Positions 1-9,600 of a stretch of 64,000 nucleotides of DNA are shown piece by piece. Made by a program: the position numbers and the translations under genes. The stretch spans positions 62,001-126,000 of the forward strand of contig NZ_QAVX01000013.1 in the NCBI RefSeq assembly GCF_003121485.1, given 5' to 3'. Source of the stretch: Dyella sp. C11 (GTDB taxonomy: Bacteria > Pseudomonadota > Gammaproteobacteria > Xanthomonadales > Rhodanobacteraceae). How positions within the stretch are numbered: the stretch's first letter is position 1; every line of letters begins with the position of its first letter. The notes beneath the pieces were generated by a model. It was not told the origin of the DNA. It did not search any database and saw only the letters and a program-made list of their open reading frames with translations.

Positions 1-2
1 AG

Positions 3-1553
3 GTGGCGACGGTGCGCGCGAGCCCCACCTTCGGCGGCATGCTGGCGTCGGTCGATGACACGCAGGCGCTGGCCGTGCCTGGCGTGATCAAGGTGGTGCG
101 GCTCGACAACGCTGTCGCGGTGATCGGCGAGCACTACTGGGCGGCCAAGAAAGGCATGGACGCTTTGCGCATCGAGTGGCGTCCCGGTGCCAACGGCGAC
201 TTTTCCACCGAGCAACTGTTCAAGGATCTGGCGCAGGCATCGGAGCACGGCACACCCATACTTGCGCGACAGGTGGGCGATGTCGGCAAGGTGCAGGGCA
301 AGGTGATATCCGCCACCTATCAGCTGCCGCTGCTTGCGCATGCCACCATGGAGCCGATCAACACCACCGTGCACGTGCGGCCCGATGGTTGCGACATCTG
401 GGTCGGCACCCAGGTGCCTGCGCGTTGCGTCGATGTGGCCATGAAGGTCACTGGTCTTCCGGCCGAGCGCATCCAGGTGCACAACCAGTACCTGGGTGGC
501 GGCTTCGGTCGTCGCCTGTTCGAGGATTCCGTCGAGCAGGCCGTGGCCATCGGCAAGCAGGTGGACTATCCGGTCAAGATCATCTGGGCGCGCGAGGAAG
601 ACATTGCGCAGGATCGTTACCGGCCTGCGTACTACGACCGCATTTCCGCAACGCTGGATGATCACGGCCGTCCCATCGCGTGGACGCATCGCACCACCGG
701 CGCTTCGGTCATGGCCACCTTCGCGCCTCCCGCCATGGGCAAGAACGGATTGGACCCCGATGCCGTGGAGGGCGCCGCCGAGCCGCCCTATGAGCTGCCC
801 AACCTGCACGTGGATTGGGTGCGGCATGACATGCCCAACGGCTTGCCTATTGGATGGTGGCGCGGTGTGGGTCCTACGCACAACGTATTCGTGGTGGAGA
901 GTTTCGTCGATGAGCTGGCGCACACCGCCGGCAAGGATCCGCTGCAGTTCCGGCGGGACATGCTGGGTGACAACCCGCGTGCACGCGCCGTACTGGAACT
1001 GGCGGCCGAAAAGGCGGGCTGGGGCAAGGCAACGCTTGGTGCACGACAGGGTCGTGGCATCGCGCTCGCTGCACCGTTCGGCAGTTATCTGTGCGTGATC
1101 ACCGACGTCGAGGTGTCGCCACAGGGAGAAATCAGCTTGCGGCGCGCGGTGGCTGCCGTCGACTGCGGCACGGTCATCAATCCCAACACGGTCGAGGCGC
1201 AGGTCCAGGGCGGCCTGGTCTTTGGCTGGAGCGCTGCGCTCTATAGCGGCATCACCCTCAAGCACGGTGCCGTGGAGCAGCGCAACTTCAACGACTACCG
1301 CGTGCTTCGCCTCAACCAGACGCCGCCGATTGAAGTGCACCTGGTGGCCAGCAATGAGACGCCCGGAGGCATTGGCGAAACCGGCACCGTCATGGCGATG
1401 CCCAGCCTGACCAACGCCATCTTCGCGGCCACGGGCGTGCGCGTGCGCACGCTGCCCATCGACCGCTCGCTGCTCGTGCAGGACAAACACGCGCTGCAAT
1501 CGGCCGTGGCTGCCGCCTATGTGCCCGCAGCGCCATGGGAGACACCCGCATGA
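3..1553 (+). CDS. Molybdopterin-binding subunit of a xanthine dehydrogenase/isoquinoline oxidoreductase family enzyme (5' partial)
   Basis: This is the C-terminal 516 residues or so of the large molybdenum-cofactor subunit of an aldehyde or N-heterocycle hydroxylase; the family is usually about 730 residues, so the N-terminus lies outside the window. The glycine-rich cofactor motif GGGFGRR is near residue 163, and the C-terminal GGIGETG segment carries the glutamate expected at the active site. Members of this branch (IorB/AldH type) are exported and pass electrons to a membrane cytochrome. The next gene overlaps its stop codon and encodes that kind of triheme cytochrome, which supports the assignment. 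The substrate cannot be told; aldehydes are most likely. The GTG at position 3 is not believed to be the true start. Confidence 0.88.
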   Translation: MATVRASPTFGGMLASVDDTQALAVPGVIKVVRLDNAVAVIGEHYWAAKKGMDALRIEWRPGANGDFSTEQLFKDLAQASEHGTPILARQVGDVGKVQGKVISATYQLPLLAHATMEPINTTVHVRPDGCDIWVGTQVPARCVDVAMKVTGLPAERIQVHNQYLGGGFGRRLFEDSVEQAVAIGKQVDYPVKIIWAREEDIAQDRYRPAYYDRISATLDDHGRPIAWTHRTTGASVMATFAPPAMGKNGLDPDAVEGAAEPPYELPNLHVDWVRHDMPNGLPIGWWRGVGPTHNVFVVESFVDELAHTAGKDPLQFRRDMLGDNPRARAVLELAAEKAGWGKATLGARQGRGIALAAPFGSYLCVITDVEVSPQGEISLRRAVAAVDCGTVINPNTVEAQVQGGLVFGWSAALYSGITLKHGAVEQRNFNDYRVLRLNQTPPIEVHLVASNETPGGIGETGTVMAMPSLTNAIFAATGVRVRTLPIDRSLLVQDKHALQSAVAAAYVPAAPWETPA

Positions 1554-2836
1554 AGATCTGGCGCACTTTGGCGATCATCGTCGGCGTGGTTTTCGTGGGC
1601 GGCATCGCGTTCACGGCGTACGCACTGCTTACCGTCACACACGGCGGCGACGAACACGCGACGCAGCCCGTCGCGGCAGGTACGCCCGCGGACTTGCCGG
1701 CGCAGATAACGCGTGGCGAATATCTTGCGCGCGCCGCCGACTGCGCGGCATGCCACACGACGCCCGAAGGGCGTGCCTTTGCGGGCGGCGTGCCGTTCAA
1801 GCTGCCGTTCGGCACCATCTATTCGTCCAATATCACCGCCGACAAGGAAACCGGCATCGGCGACTGGAGTGATGATGATTTCGTCCGCGCCCTGCATGCG
1901 GGCGTGGACAAGGAAGGGCGGCCGTTGTACCCGGCGTTTCCGTTTACCTCGTACACCGCGCTGAGTCGCGATGACATCCTTGCCATCAAGGCGTATCTCT
2001 TCAGCCTTCCCGTGGTGCACCAGAGCGCGCGCCCCAACGATCTGTCGTTCCCGTTCAACCAGCGCTGGGGGCTTAGCCTGTGGAACGCGGTGTTCCTCAA
2101 GAAGGAGCGCTTCCAGCCTGAGCCCGGCAAGTCGGATGCCTACAATCGCGGCGCCTACCTCGCCACGGCGCTGGGTCACTGCGGCGAATGCCACACGCCG
2201 CGCAACGTTGCCTTCGCGATGGATGGCGGCAAGGCGCTGGCCGGTGCGCCGGTCGATGGATGGAATGCCTACAACATCACCTCCGACAAGGATCATGGCA
2301 TCGGCGCCTGGAGCGACCAGGAGTTGACGGATTACTTTTCCAAGGGGCATGCAGCCGGCCGTGGAACGGCGTCCGGCCCGATGGGCGAAGTGGTGGGCCT
2401 GAGCCTGCAGTACCTCACGCCATCCGACCTGGCCGCCCTTGTGGCCTACCTGCGCGATGTGAAGCCACAGCAAGGTGGTGACGTGACGCCAAACGGTCAC
2501 GACGCATCGATGCCTGGCGCAAATACGGCCAGCCTCGGCAAGCAGCTGTTCGATGGCGCCTGCGCCGGCTGCCACACCGATGCCGGGCAGGGGCGCCAGA
2601 CCGATTACGCCACGCTGATGGGCTTGCGTTCGGTGCGCGATCCGCATGCCACCAACCTCACGCAGATCATCCTCAACGGATCATCGTTGAAAGTTCATGG
2701 GCAAGAGGTGTTCATGCCTTCCTTCGGGCGTTCGTATTCCGATGCGGAAGTGGCCGCGCTGTCGAACTACGTCACGAGCCATTTCGGAGGGCAGCAAGGC
2801 ACGCTCAGTGCATCGGACATTGCCGGCCGCCGTTGA
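1550..2836 (+). CDS. Triheme cytochrome c subunit of a molybdo-hydroxylase or alcohol/aldehyde dehydrogenase
   Basis: The protein has 428 residues. An N-terminal membrane anchor or signal (about residues 5-27) is followed by three heme c motifs, CAACH at residues 65-69, CGECH at 211-215 and CAGCH at 338-342. This is the layout of the cytochrome subunit that takes electrons from periplasmic alcohol dehydrogenases and IorB/AldH-type molybdo-enzymes and hands them to quinone. The ATG at 1550 overlaps the upstream TGA (ATGA) and has GGGAG at 1537-1541, so it is preferred over an in-frame ATG at 1535. The overlap implies co-translation with the molybdopterin subunit. A weak inverted repeat ACCCAT-GTG-ATGGGT follows at 2841-2855. 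Confidence 0.9.
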   Translation: MKIWRTLAIIVGVVFVGGIAFTAYALLTVTHGGDEHATQPVAAGTPADLPAQITRGEYLARAADCAACHTTPEGRAFAGGVPFKLPFGTIYSSNITADKETGIGDWSDDDFVRALHAGVDKEGRPLYPAFPFTSYTALSRDDILAIKAYLFSLPVVHQSARPNDLSFPFNQRWGLSLWNAVFLKKERFQPEPGKSDAYNRGAYLATALGHCGECHTPRNVAFAMDGGKALAGAPVDGWNAYNITSDKDHGIGAWSDQELTDYFSKGHAAGRGTASGPMGEVVGLSLQYLTPSDLAALVAYLRDVKPQQGGDVTPNGHDASMPGANTASLGKQLFDGACAGCHTDAGQGRQTDYATLMGLRSVRDPHATNLTQIILNGSSLKVHGQEVFMPSFGRSYSDAEVAALSNYVTSHFGGQQGTLSASDIAGRR

Positions 2837-2921
2837 CGTCACCCATGTGATGGGTCAAGTGTCCTGGTGCGCGTACGACGCTGCACTGCGGTGCGGCGTG
2901 CCACACTGGCATCTGGCATGA

Positions 2922-3881
2922 ATGGATCAAACGATGAGCCAGGACATCCTCCAGCAGATCGGCGGCACGCCGCTGGTGCGCCTTCGACGAATCGGAAGCC
3001 GATTGCCCTGCGAGATCTGGGTGAAGTGCGAGCATCTGAATCCGGGTGGCTCGATCAAGGACCGCATCGCGCTGGCCATTGTCGATGACGCGGAAGCACG
3101 CGGGGTGTTGCGCCCGGGCATGACGTTGATCGAGGGCACGGCGGGCAATACGGGTGCTGGCCTGGCGTTGGTGGCGGCGGCTCGCGGCTGCCGGCTTGTC
3201 TGTGTGATGCCCGAGAAAATGTCCATCGACAAACGCAGCACGCTGGCGGCGCTTGGCGTAGAAGTGATCATTACGCCGAACGCGCCGCCATCGAGCCCCG
3301 ATAATTTCCGCAACGTTGCCGAACGTCTTTCTCGCGAAAACGGCTGGTTCCTGACGGACCAGTTCCGCAATCCCGCCAACGTCCGCATTCACCAGGAAAC
3401 GACCGCAAAGGAAATTCTCGAACAGACGGGTGGAAGCATCGGCGCTTTTGTGGCGGGTGCCGGCACGGGTGGCAGCAGTTCCGGCGTTGGCCGGCGACTC
3501 AAGGCGCACCACAAGGACATTCGGGTCGTGCTGGCCGATCCCGTGGGGTCGGCTCTGGCGGCGTGGGTTGAAACAGGCTCGCCTGGCCCTGACGGATCGT
3601 ACGCCGTGGAAGGCATAGGCGCGGCCGAGCCGCCACTTAACCTGCATCGCGACGTGATCGACAGCGTCGAGCGCATTTCCGATGACGAAAGCTTTGAGGT
3701 GACTCGTCGATTGATTCGGGAGGAGGGCCTTCTTGTGGGCGGATCATCCGGCACCAACGTGGCAGCGGCGATGCGCGTGGCAGCGAGCGGCCAGGTGAGC
3801 GGGCCGATCGTCACCGTCCTTCCGGACAGCTGGGACAGGTACCGGTCGAAAGCATGGATGCAGGCACCATGGCCCAATTGA
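2922..3881 (+). CDS. PLP-dependent cysteine synthase/cystathionine beta-synthase family protein
   Basis: This 319-residue protein is a fold-type II PLP enzyme. The PLP lysine lies in NPGGSIKDR (K46), the substrate loop is EGTAGNTG (residues 68-75), the phosphate-binding loop is GAGTGGSSSG and a second serine loop is GGSSGTN near the C-terminus. Cysteine synthases make cysteine from an activated serine and sulfide; CBS-like members condense serine with homocysteine. The loops here (EGTAGNTG, GTGGSSSG) differ from textbook CysK (EPTSGNTG, GTGGT), so the substrate is open and CBS-like activity is possible. There is no C-terminal CBS domain. An in-frame ATG at 2934 is an equally good start; neither has a strong ribosome binding site. 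No operon partner is visible. Confidence 0.85.
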   Translation: MDQTMSQDILQQIGGTPLVRLRRIGSRLPCEIWVKCEHLNPGGSIKDRIALAIVDDAEARGVLRPGMTLIEGTAGNTGAGLALVAAARGCRLVCVMPEKMSIDKRSTLAALGVEVIITPNAPPSSPDNFRNVAERLSRENGWFLTDQFRNPANVRIHQETTAKEILEQTGGSIGAFVAGAGTGGSSSGVGRRLKAHHKDIRVVLADPVGSALAAWVETGSPGPDGSYAVEGIGAAEPPLNLHRDVIDSVERISDDESFEVTRRLIREEGLLVGGSSGTNVAAAMRVAASGQVSGPIVTVLPDSWDRYRSKAWMQAPWPN

Positions 3882-3918
3882 TGCTGTCTTGCGTTGCGTC
3901 GGGGCACCGTCTGCCGAC

Positions 3919-3949
3919 GCGAGCCATGCTCCTCTTGAGCATGGCTCGC
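3919..3949. terminator. Perfect 13-bp hairpin between convergent genes
   Basis: The arms at 3919-3931 (GCGAGCCATGCTC) and 3937-3949 are exact reverse complements, with a 5-base loop CTCTT. The hairpin lies between the convergent cysteine-synthase-like gene and the aldo/keto reductase. No long T run follows on either strand, so it is a likely bidirectional terminator or mRNA 3'-end stabiliser rather than a classical intrinsic terminator. Confidence 0.65.
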
Positions 3950-3992
3950 CTTCATGGGGAAGCTTCGGCAGTCAACGTGCTCCCCGTGTGCC

Positions 3993-5012
3993 TTAGCGGT
4001 GATCGATCGGCAGCGGAGCGTCAGGCGCGACGAGACCCTGTTCGCGCAGATCGACCCAGAAGGCCGCTGGAATGACCTCCGACATGGCAAGGCGGTCTTC
4101 CAGGATGCGCTCGGGCTTGCTTGCGCCCGGGATAACAGCGGCAACGGCAGGGTTGGCCAGGACGAACTGAAGCGCGGCCGCCTTGATGCTGACGTTGTGC
4201 TTCTGTGCCACTGCCTTGATGCGTTCCACCTTGGCGATGATCTCGGCCGAAGCCTGCCGATACTCAAAGTGCGCGCCACCGGCGAGAATGCCTGAGCTAT
4301 ACGGTCCGCCGACGACGATTTCCACGTTCTGTGCCGCGGCGGCCGGCATCAGTCGCTGAAGGGCGCGTTCGTGGTCCAGCAGCGAGTAGCGGCCCGCGAG
4401 CAGGAAACCGTCGGGCTTGGCTTCGTCCAGGTCGAGCGTGATTTCCAGCGGTTCCACGCGATTCACGCCCAGGCCCCAGCCTTTGATGACGCCCTCGTCG
4501 CGCAGTCGGGTCAGCGCGCGAAACGCTCCCTTGCGTGCCTCTTCGAAACGGGCGAGCCACTCATCGCCGTAGAAATCCTGTGCGATGTCATGAACCCAGA
4601 CGATGTCCAGGCGGTCCGTGCCCAGTCGCTTCAGGCTGTCTTCGATGGAGCGCAGCGTGCCGTCCACCGAGTAGTCGTTGATGACCCTGTTCTTTCGGCC
4701 GTGCTGAAACAGCGTGCCTTTCTCGCCAAAGGCCTGCGGGCCGGCGATCACTTCGTCAAGCACGATGCGGCCCACCTTGGTGCTGATGGCGTAGTCGTCA
4801 CGCTTGCGGCCGGCCAGGGCCTGGCCCAGTCGAATTTCGGCCAGGCCGGCTCCATAAAACGGCGCAGTGTCGAAAAAGCGAACACCTTGATCCCAGGCGG
4901 CCTGCACCGTGGCGGCGGCCTCTTCGTCAGGGATGTTGCGGAACATGTTGCCGAGCGGTGCCGTGCCAAAACCGAGGACGGCGCCGGCGGGAAGTTTATC
5001 CTTGATGCTCAA
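3993..5012 (-). CDS. Aldo/keto reductase (pyridoxal 4-dehydrogenase/D-threo-aldose dehydrogenase-like)
   Basis: This NAD(P)H-dependent aldo/keto reductase has the catalytic residues D48, Y53 and K79 in FFDTAPFYG and ISTKVGR, and a VWVHD segment for the active-site histidine. The subgroup, with GTAPLGNMFR near the N-terminus, includes pyridoxal 4-dehydrogenase and L-fucose/D-threo-aldose dehydrogenases. I place the start at a TTG (5012-5010) because it has GGAG six bases upstream and lines up exactly with the ATG start of the paralogue at 24718. A longer reading to an ATG at 5078 would run through the divergent LysR promoter. It is probably controlled by the LysR regulator transcribed away from it at 5112. 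Confidence 0.87.
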   Translation of the reverse strand: MSIKDKLPAGAVLGFGTAPLGNMFRNIPDEEAAATVQAAWDQGVRFFDTAPFYGAGLAEIRLGQALAGRKRDDYAISTKVGRIVLDEVIAGPQAFGEKGTLFQHGRKNRVINDYSVDGTLRSIEDSLKRLGTDRLDIVWVHDIAQDFYGDEWLARFEEARKGAFRALTRLRDEGVIKGWGLGVNRVEPLEITLDLDEAKPDGFLLAGRYSLLDHERALQRLMPAAAAQNVEIVVGGPYSSGILAGGAHFEYRQASAEIIAKVERIKAVAQKHNVSIKAAALQFVLANPAVAAVIPGASKPERILEDRLAMSEVIPAAFWVDLREQGLVAPDAPLPIDHR

Positions 5013-5057
5013 TGCGGGCTCCAGATGGTGGGGGAATGGAGCGAGTCTAGGGTGGCC

Positions 5058-5097
5058 AGTTAAGTCTGTCCAAGACATAATATGGCTAAGTTAAGTC
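5058..5097. promoter_or_regulatory. Candidate LysR operator: repeated AGTTAAGTC and a TGTC-N3-GACA palindrome
   Basis: The 99-bp region between the divergent aldo/keto reductase and LysR genes contains AGTTAAGTC twice (5058-5066 and 5089-5097), with starts 31 bp apart, close to three helical turns. Between them is TGTC-CAA-GACA (5067-5077) followed by CATAAT (5076-5081), which could serve as a -10 element. This is the arrangement expected for a LysR recognition and activation site pair. The repeats are seen directly; the binding role is inferred. Confidence 0.5.
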
Positions 5098-5111
5098 CTT
5101 CGAGGTCTGTC

Positions 5112-6080
5112 ATGCTGGACATTCGCCAGCTCAATTATTTCGTCGCCGTGGCCGAGGAAGAGCACGTCGGCCGAGCGGCGGAGCGCCTGCATATTTCGCA
5201 ATCGCCGCTCAGTCGCCAGATTGCGCAGCTCGAGGAAAAGCTGGGCCTCACCCTGTTCGAGCGCAGCCAGCAGCGCATCAAGCTCACGCCTGACGGGAGG
5301 ATCTTCCTCGCCGAAGCGCAGGCCTTCCTGGCGCACGCCAAGCGCCTGGAGTCCATGGCTCGGCGCCTGGGTCGCGGCGATGAGGGCGGCCTGTGCATCG
5401 GCTACCTGGAGAACGCCATGCATTCGGGCGTGCTTCCCAACGCGTTGCGCGAATTGCAGCGGGAACGGCCGGCCGTGCATATCGCCCTCTACAGTTATTC
5501 CAACGCGGCGCAACTGGAGGGGCTGCGCCAACGCAGCCTTGATGTGGCGCTGATCTGTGAGCCGGTGGCAGTGGATGATCCCGAACTTGAATCCTCGCAG
5601 GTGCTGAGTGATCCCATGTTGCTCGCCGTGCCGGTGGATCATCCGCTGGCCGGGGCGCCGTCATTGACGCCGCAGGACCTGGCAGCACAAAAATGGATTG
5701 GCGTGATGCACAAGGAAGGCGCCCTCAGGCACGACAACTTCATTTCCGCCTGTGCCAAGGCGGGCTTTGTGCCAGACATCACCATGGAAGCAACCGAACC
5801 TCTTGCGGCGCTCGGCCTGGTTGCAGCAGGCCTTGGCGTGACGATGGTCCAGACGAGCCTGCGTGAACAGGCGCCGGAAGGCGTGGTGCTTCGCGAGGTG
5901 CCCTGGATGAGTTATCGCACCGCCCTGTGGGTTGCATGGCATAAGGTGGCCTTGCGTCCCGTGGTCACGCATTTTCGCGAACTGTTGCAGCGATCCCGCA
6001 TGATCGTACCTTCCACGCCAGCATCCAAGATCACGAGCATGCGGGCCACTGACAAGTCGCGCCGGGTGAGGGCACGCTGA
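5112..6080 (+). CDS. LysR-family transcriptional regulator
   Basis: The protein has 322 residues. An N-terminal winged helix-turn-helix (about residues 1-60, including AAERLHISQSPLSRQIAQLE) is followed by a type 2 periplasmic-binding-like effector domain (about 90-300). The ATG at 5112 has GAGG six bases upstream and begins MLDIRQL, the usual LysR start; an upstream in-frame ATG at 5082 would overlap the likely promoter. It is divergent from the aldo/keto reductase and is its probable regulator. The C-terminal sequence most resembles the aromatic/aldehyde-responsive branch, but the inducer cannot be named. Its stop overlaps the next gene (TGATG). Confidence 0.9.
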   Translation: MLDIRQLNYFVAVAEEEHVGRAAERLHISQSPLSRQIAQLEEKLGLTLFERSQQRIKLTPDGRIFLAEAQAFLAHAKRLESMARRLGRGDEGGLCIGYLENAMHSGVLPNALRELQRERPAVHIALYSYSNAAQLEGLRQRSLDVALICEPVAVDDPELESSQVLSDPMLLAVPVDHPLAGAPSLTPQDLAAQKWIGVMHKEGALRHDNFISACAKAGFVPDITMEATEPLAALGLVAAGLGVTMVQTSLREQAPEGVVLREVPWMSYRTALWVAWHKVALRPVVTHFRELLQRSRMIVPSTPASKITSMRATDKSRRVRAR

Positions 6081-6598
6081 TGGTGTCGCGCGCGCTCTCC
6101 GTTTGCGAAGGCGCATTTGCCACCATCGCGGCGCTGCTCGTTTCGTGCCAGGCGTGCGCTGGCAACGAATATGTCAACGCCACGTTTTGTTATCGCATCG
6201 TGCAACCGGAGGCGGTGTCGCATGTCACCGTCAATCACGATGGCAGCGGTATCGCCATGGATGTGGGGCATCCGTGTGAGCCGCACGCCTGTGCACGACT
6301 TTCGATTTCCGCCAGCTACACATGGGGTGCCGACAAGGCATCCGATGCATACCGCGATGCGTTGAAGCAGGGCTGGGTGTTGAAGGCAACCGAAGAAAAG
6401 CGCATGCCGGGCGCGGTATGGGTGGAGCACCTGATGAATCGTGGCGACGGCTGGCTGGACCTGTATGAAACCTCCCGGCGCGAGGATCAGGCGCGCTACG
6501 CATTGCGGGTGCAGTTTGCGACGGCACAAAGTGTTGCTGCCCGCCGGGCCGCGCTGGAAGTACTGGATTCCTGGCGGTGGCTAAGCACCTGCCGTTGA
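6080..6598 (+). CDS. Hypothetical secreted protein
   Basis: This 172-residue protein starts with a signal-peptide-like segment (residues 1-27, ending ...SCQACAG) and is followed by a small soluble region with several cysteines and a conserved-looking WRWLSTCR end. I recognise no family. Its ATG overlaps the LysR stop codon (TGATG), so it is probably translated together with the regulator. A periplasmic or outer-surface location is inferred from the signal peptide. The base use is like that of its neighbours, so it is probably a real, poorly characterised gene rather than a chance frame. Confidence 0.6.
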   Translation: MVSRALSVCEGAFATIAALLVSCQACAGNEYVNATFCYRIVQPEAVSHVTVNHDGSGIAMDVGHPCEPHACARLSISASYTWGADKASDAYRDALKQGWVLKATEEKRMPGAVWVEHLMNRGDGWLDLYETSRREDQARYALRVQFATAQSVAARRAALEVLDSWRWLSTCR

Positions 6599-6605
6599 CC
6601 GTGGG

Positions 6606-9600
6606 TCACGATACGCGGGCGTGCAGCAGGCGGCGCCGCAAGGTTCGCAACGGCATCCTCAGGGCTATCGTGGTTCCACTTGCGCCGGAGGTGATCGCAA
6701 AATGTGCGCCCAGTTGCCTTGCGCGCTCACGCATGCCCACCAGGCCCCAATGGCCTGTTTCGGCCGATCGCGCCAGGACATCCGGCGCCATGCCTGTTCC
6801 GTTGTCTGCAATGCTTATATGGAGGTGCCGCTTTCTGGTGCCGATGAGCACATCGATCCGGCTTGCATTGGCGTGCTGAAAAGCGTTGATCAGGCTTTCC
6901 CGGCAGATGGCAAAAAGCTCATCGCCCAGGGCGGAATCAATCGCCTGGTCATCGACGTCGATTTGCGCGACGACAGTGACCGATGACGCTTTTTCCAGAC
7001 TTTGCGCCAGATCCAGTACGGCTGCCGCCAGCGCTTGAATGGACGCCAGCGTGGTTCGCAACGCCTTGACGCGATCCCGGCCTTCCACGATGAATCCGCT
7101 GGCAAGCTTCAGCGTGCTGCGAATGCCTTGCTGGACAGGATCGTTTTCCGGAATGGTGGCGGCCACCGACTGGAAGCGCAGCGCCAGGGCATGGATGGCC
7201 TGAAGCAACGTATCGTGCAATTCGCGCGCAATGCGTTCGCGCTCGGCATGCCGCGCTTCCGATTGCAGCAGGACATTGTGGGCCACGCGGCGCACACGCA
7301 GTAAATACGCCAGCCCGAGTGCGCCGGCGCCCAGCAATATCTCCAGCATGTGGAACCACGCCGTCTGATAAAACCGTGGCGGCAGGTCGATGGCGATGCT
7401 TGCCCCCTGGTTGTTCCAGATGCCGTCATCGTTCGAAGCGATGACATCGAAGCGGTAGGTGCCTGGAGGCAGGTTGGTGTAGTACGCCTGTCGGCGTGCG
7501 CCCGGGTCGATCCAGTCCTTGTCCACGCCATCGAGCCGGTAACGGAATCGCACGCGCGAAGGGGACGCCAGGCTGAGCGCCGTGTAGTCGATTTGCAGCG
7601 ACGCGCCGCCGGGCGGCAGCGTGATGCTGTCGGCGGCGCTGTATGACTTGCCGCCGGACAGGACGCTTTTTATATGTACCGGCGGCGGGTGCGGATTGCG
7701 TGGCTGGTTCGCCGGATCCATCCACTGCAATTGCTCCCCGGTGAGGAACCAAAGACGCCCCTTGTCATCCGATTGCATGGTTGGCGTGGGCTGTCCCTGT
7801 CGCGCCACACCCTGGACGCCGTCCCGGAAATCCAGGCGTTTGGCGATCGGGTGGTAGTGCGGATCGCCGAAGGCGCGCTCCAGTTCCTGTGCGGTGTAGT
7901 AGACAATCCCTCGACCCGTGTTGAGCCACGTGCTTCCATCGGCTTCCTGCACGATGCCGGTAATGGCGGTGAGGTCCGGGAAGTCGCGATCAGTCAGCGA
8001 TTGAATGGCGCCCTGGTGGAAGCGCGCGAGCCCCGAATTTCCGCCCAGCAAGAGTCCCTGCGTCCCCATGCTGATGACTTGCACCGAGCCGATGTCCAGG
8101 CCCGAGTGCGTGTCGTAAAAGTGTTCGCCTCCCGTCCTGTCCACGTACAGCACTTCACTTCCGGTGTAGCCAAGCCATAACGATCCATCGAGGCCTGCGG
8201 CACCCGTGGTGGGGCTCAGCTTTACGCCCTTCGTGCGAGGGGTCCAGGGCACCCAGGCATTGTTGGTGAAACGAAAAATGCCCATGCCGTCGATCGAGGC
8301 CCATAGGTCGTCGTTCAATCCTGGCGCAACGAATTTGAGGCGCGACGAATAAAGATGATTGGGTAGCGGGACGTTTTCCAGATGCCCTTCGTGCTCGCGG
8401 TAGAGATCGCGAAAGCCGATGACCCACAGGGTGTCGTTGCGCGTGAGGAGAAGGCCCTGGACATCAGGCGCGTCCGTGATCACGGGGACAAAGGTGTCGT
8501 TGTCGAGCCGATATACCTTGTTCTGGCTCGCCAGCCACAAGTGATGGTGGGCATCCTCGGTCGCGCTTACGTGGGCGCTGGGTTCGATATGAAAGTCCCG
8601 CAGCGTTCCCACGCGGCCGCGTCGGTAGCTGTCGATTCCCACGCTGGTGCCGACCCACACGGTGCCCTCGCGGTCGCTGGCTACCGGAATGGCGGTGTCG
8701 GCAGTCAGGCCTCGTGGAGCACTGAAAATCTCGGTGAGCGCCGCTGGTGTCACGTTTTGTGCGGCGCCAATGCGCGCCGCATCAGCAACGTGCAGCACTA
8801 CACCCGTGCCCAGGCCGGATCCCCACAATCCTCCAAGCTGGGCGAACGCCAGGCGCAACGCTGCGTTTTCATCCGAGACGGGGAGCGTGTCGATACGCGG
8901 CAGGGTTGGATGATCGGCGGATAGTCCCCGCAAGGGGCGCGTGCCGTGCAATCGGTCTGACGCCCACAGCGTGCCCGTGTTGTCGATGGCCAGTGTGGCG
9001 CCAGGTGCGAGCGCAACATTGGTGGCCTGAAACTTCGACGCGCCCCGTTGCAGGAATCTAAGCTGGTTGACCGCGGCAACCCACAGCGTGCCCGCCTTGT
9101 CAAAGACGACCCAGTCTGCGCGGTCTTCCGGGTAATCCCAGTCATTGCCGATGGACTGCCAGTGCTTGCCGTCAAAACGACCCAGGCCTTGCCCCGTGGC
9201 CACCCACACATCGCCATCGGGGCCTTCGGTGAAATCCAGCACCCATCCGGACGGAAAACCCTCGCGGGAAGAGAACGAGGTGAGCTGGCCATCCTTGAGC
9301 AGATTTGCGCCGCCCGCGTAGGACCCGATCCACAATCCTCCATCGGAGGCAAACGTCAGTGCGGTGATGTCGTTTGACAGCAGGTGTTGCCCGGGTGCCA
9401 ACCGATAGGGCGAAAATTGCACGCCATCAAAACGGAACAGCCCCGTTCCCGTGCCAAGCCAGAGATAGCCGTCCGGCGCCTGGGCGATCACGCACACCGC
9501 GGAAGGGGCGCCGTCGCGAACAGTCCAGGACTGGTGAACGTACTGGCCCGGCTCAATGGGCTGGCCATTCGCCACGGCGCAGCAGGAGAGCGCAAGGAGC

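Noticed and set aside
5013-5078. N-terminal extension of the first aldo/keto reductase to an ATG at 5078
   Set aside because: It lacks a ribosome binding site, overlaps the divergent promoter, and the paralogue begins exactly at the TTG position.
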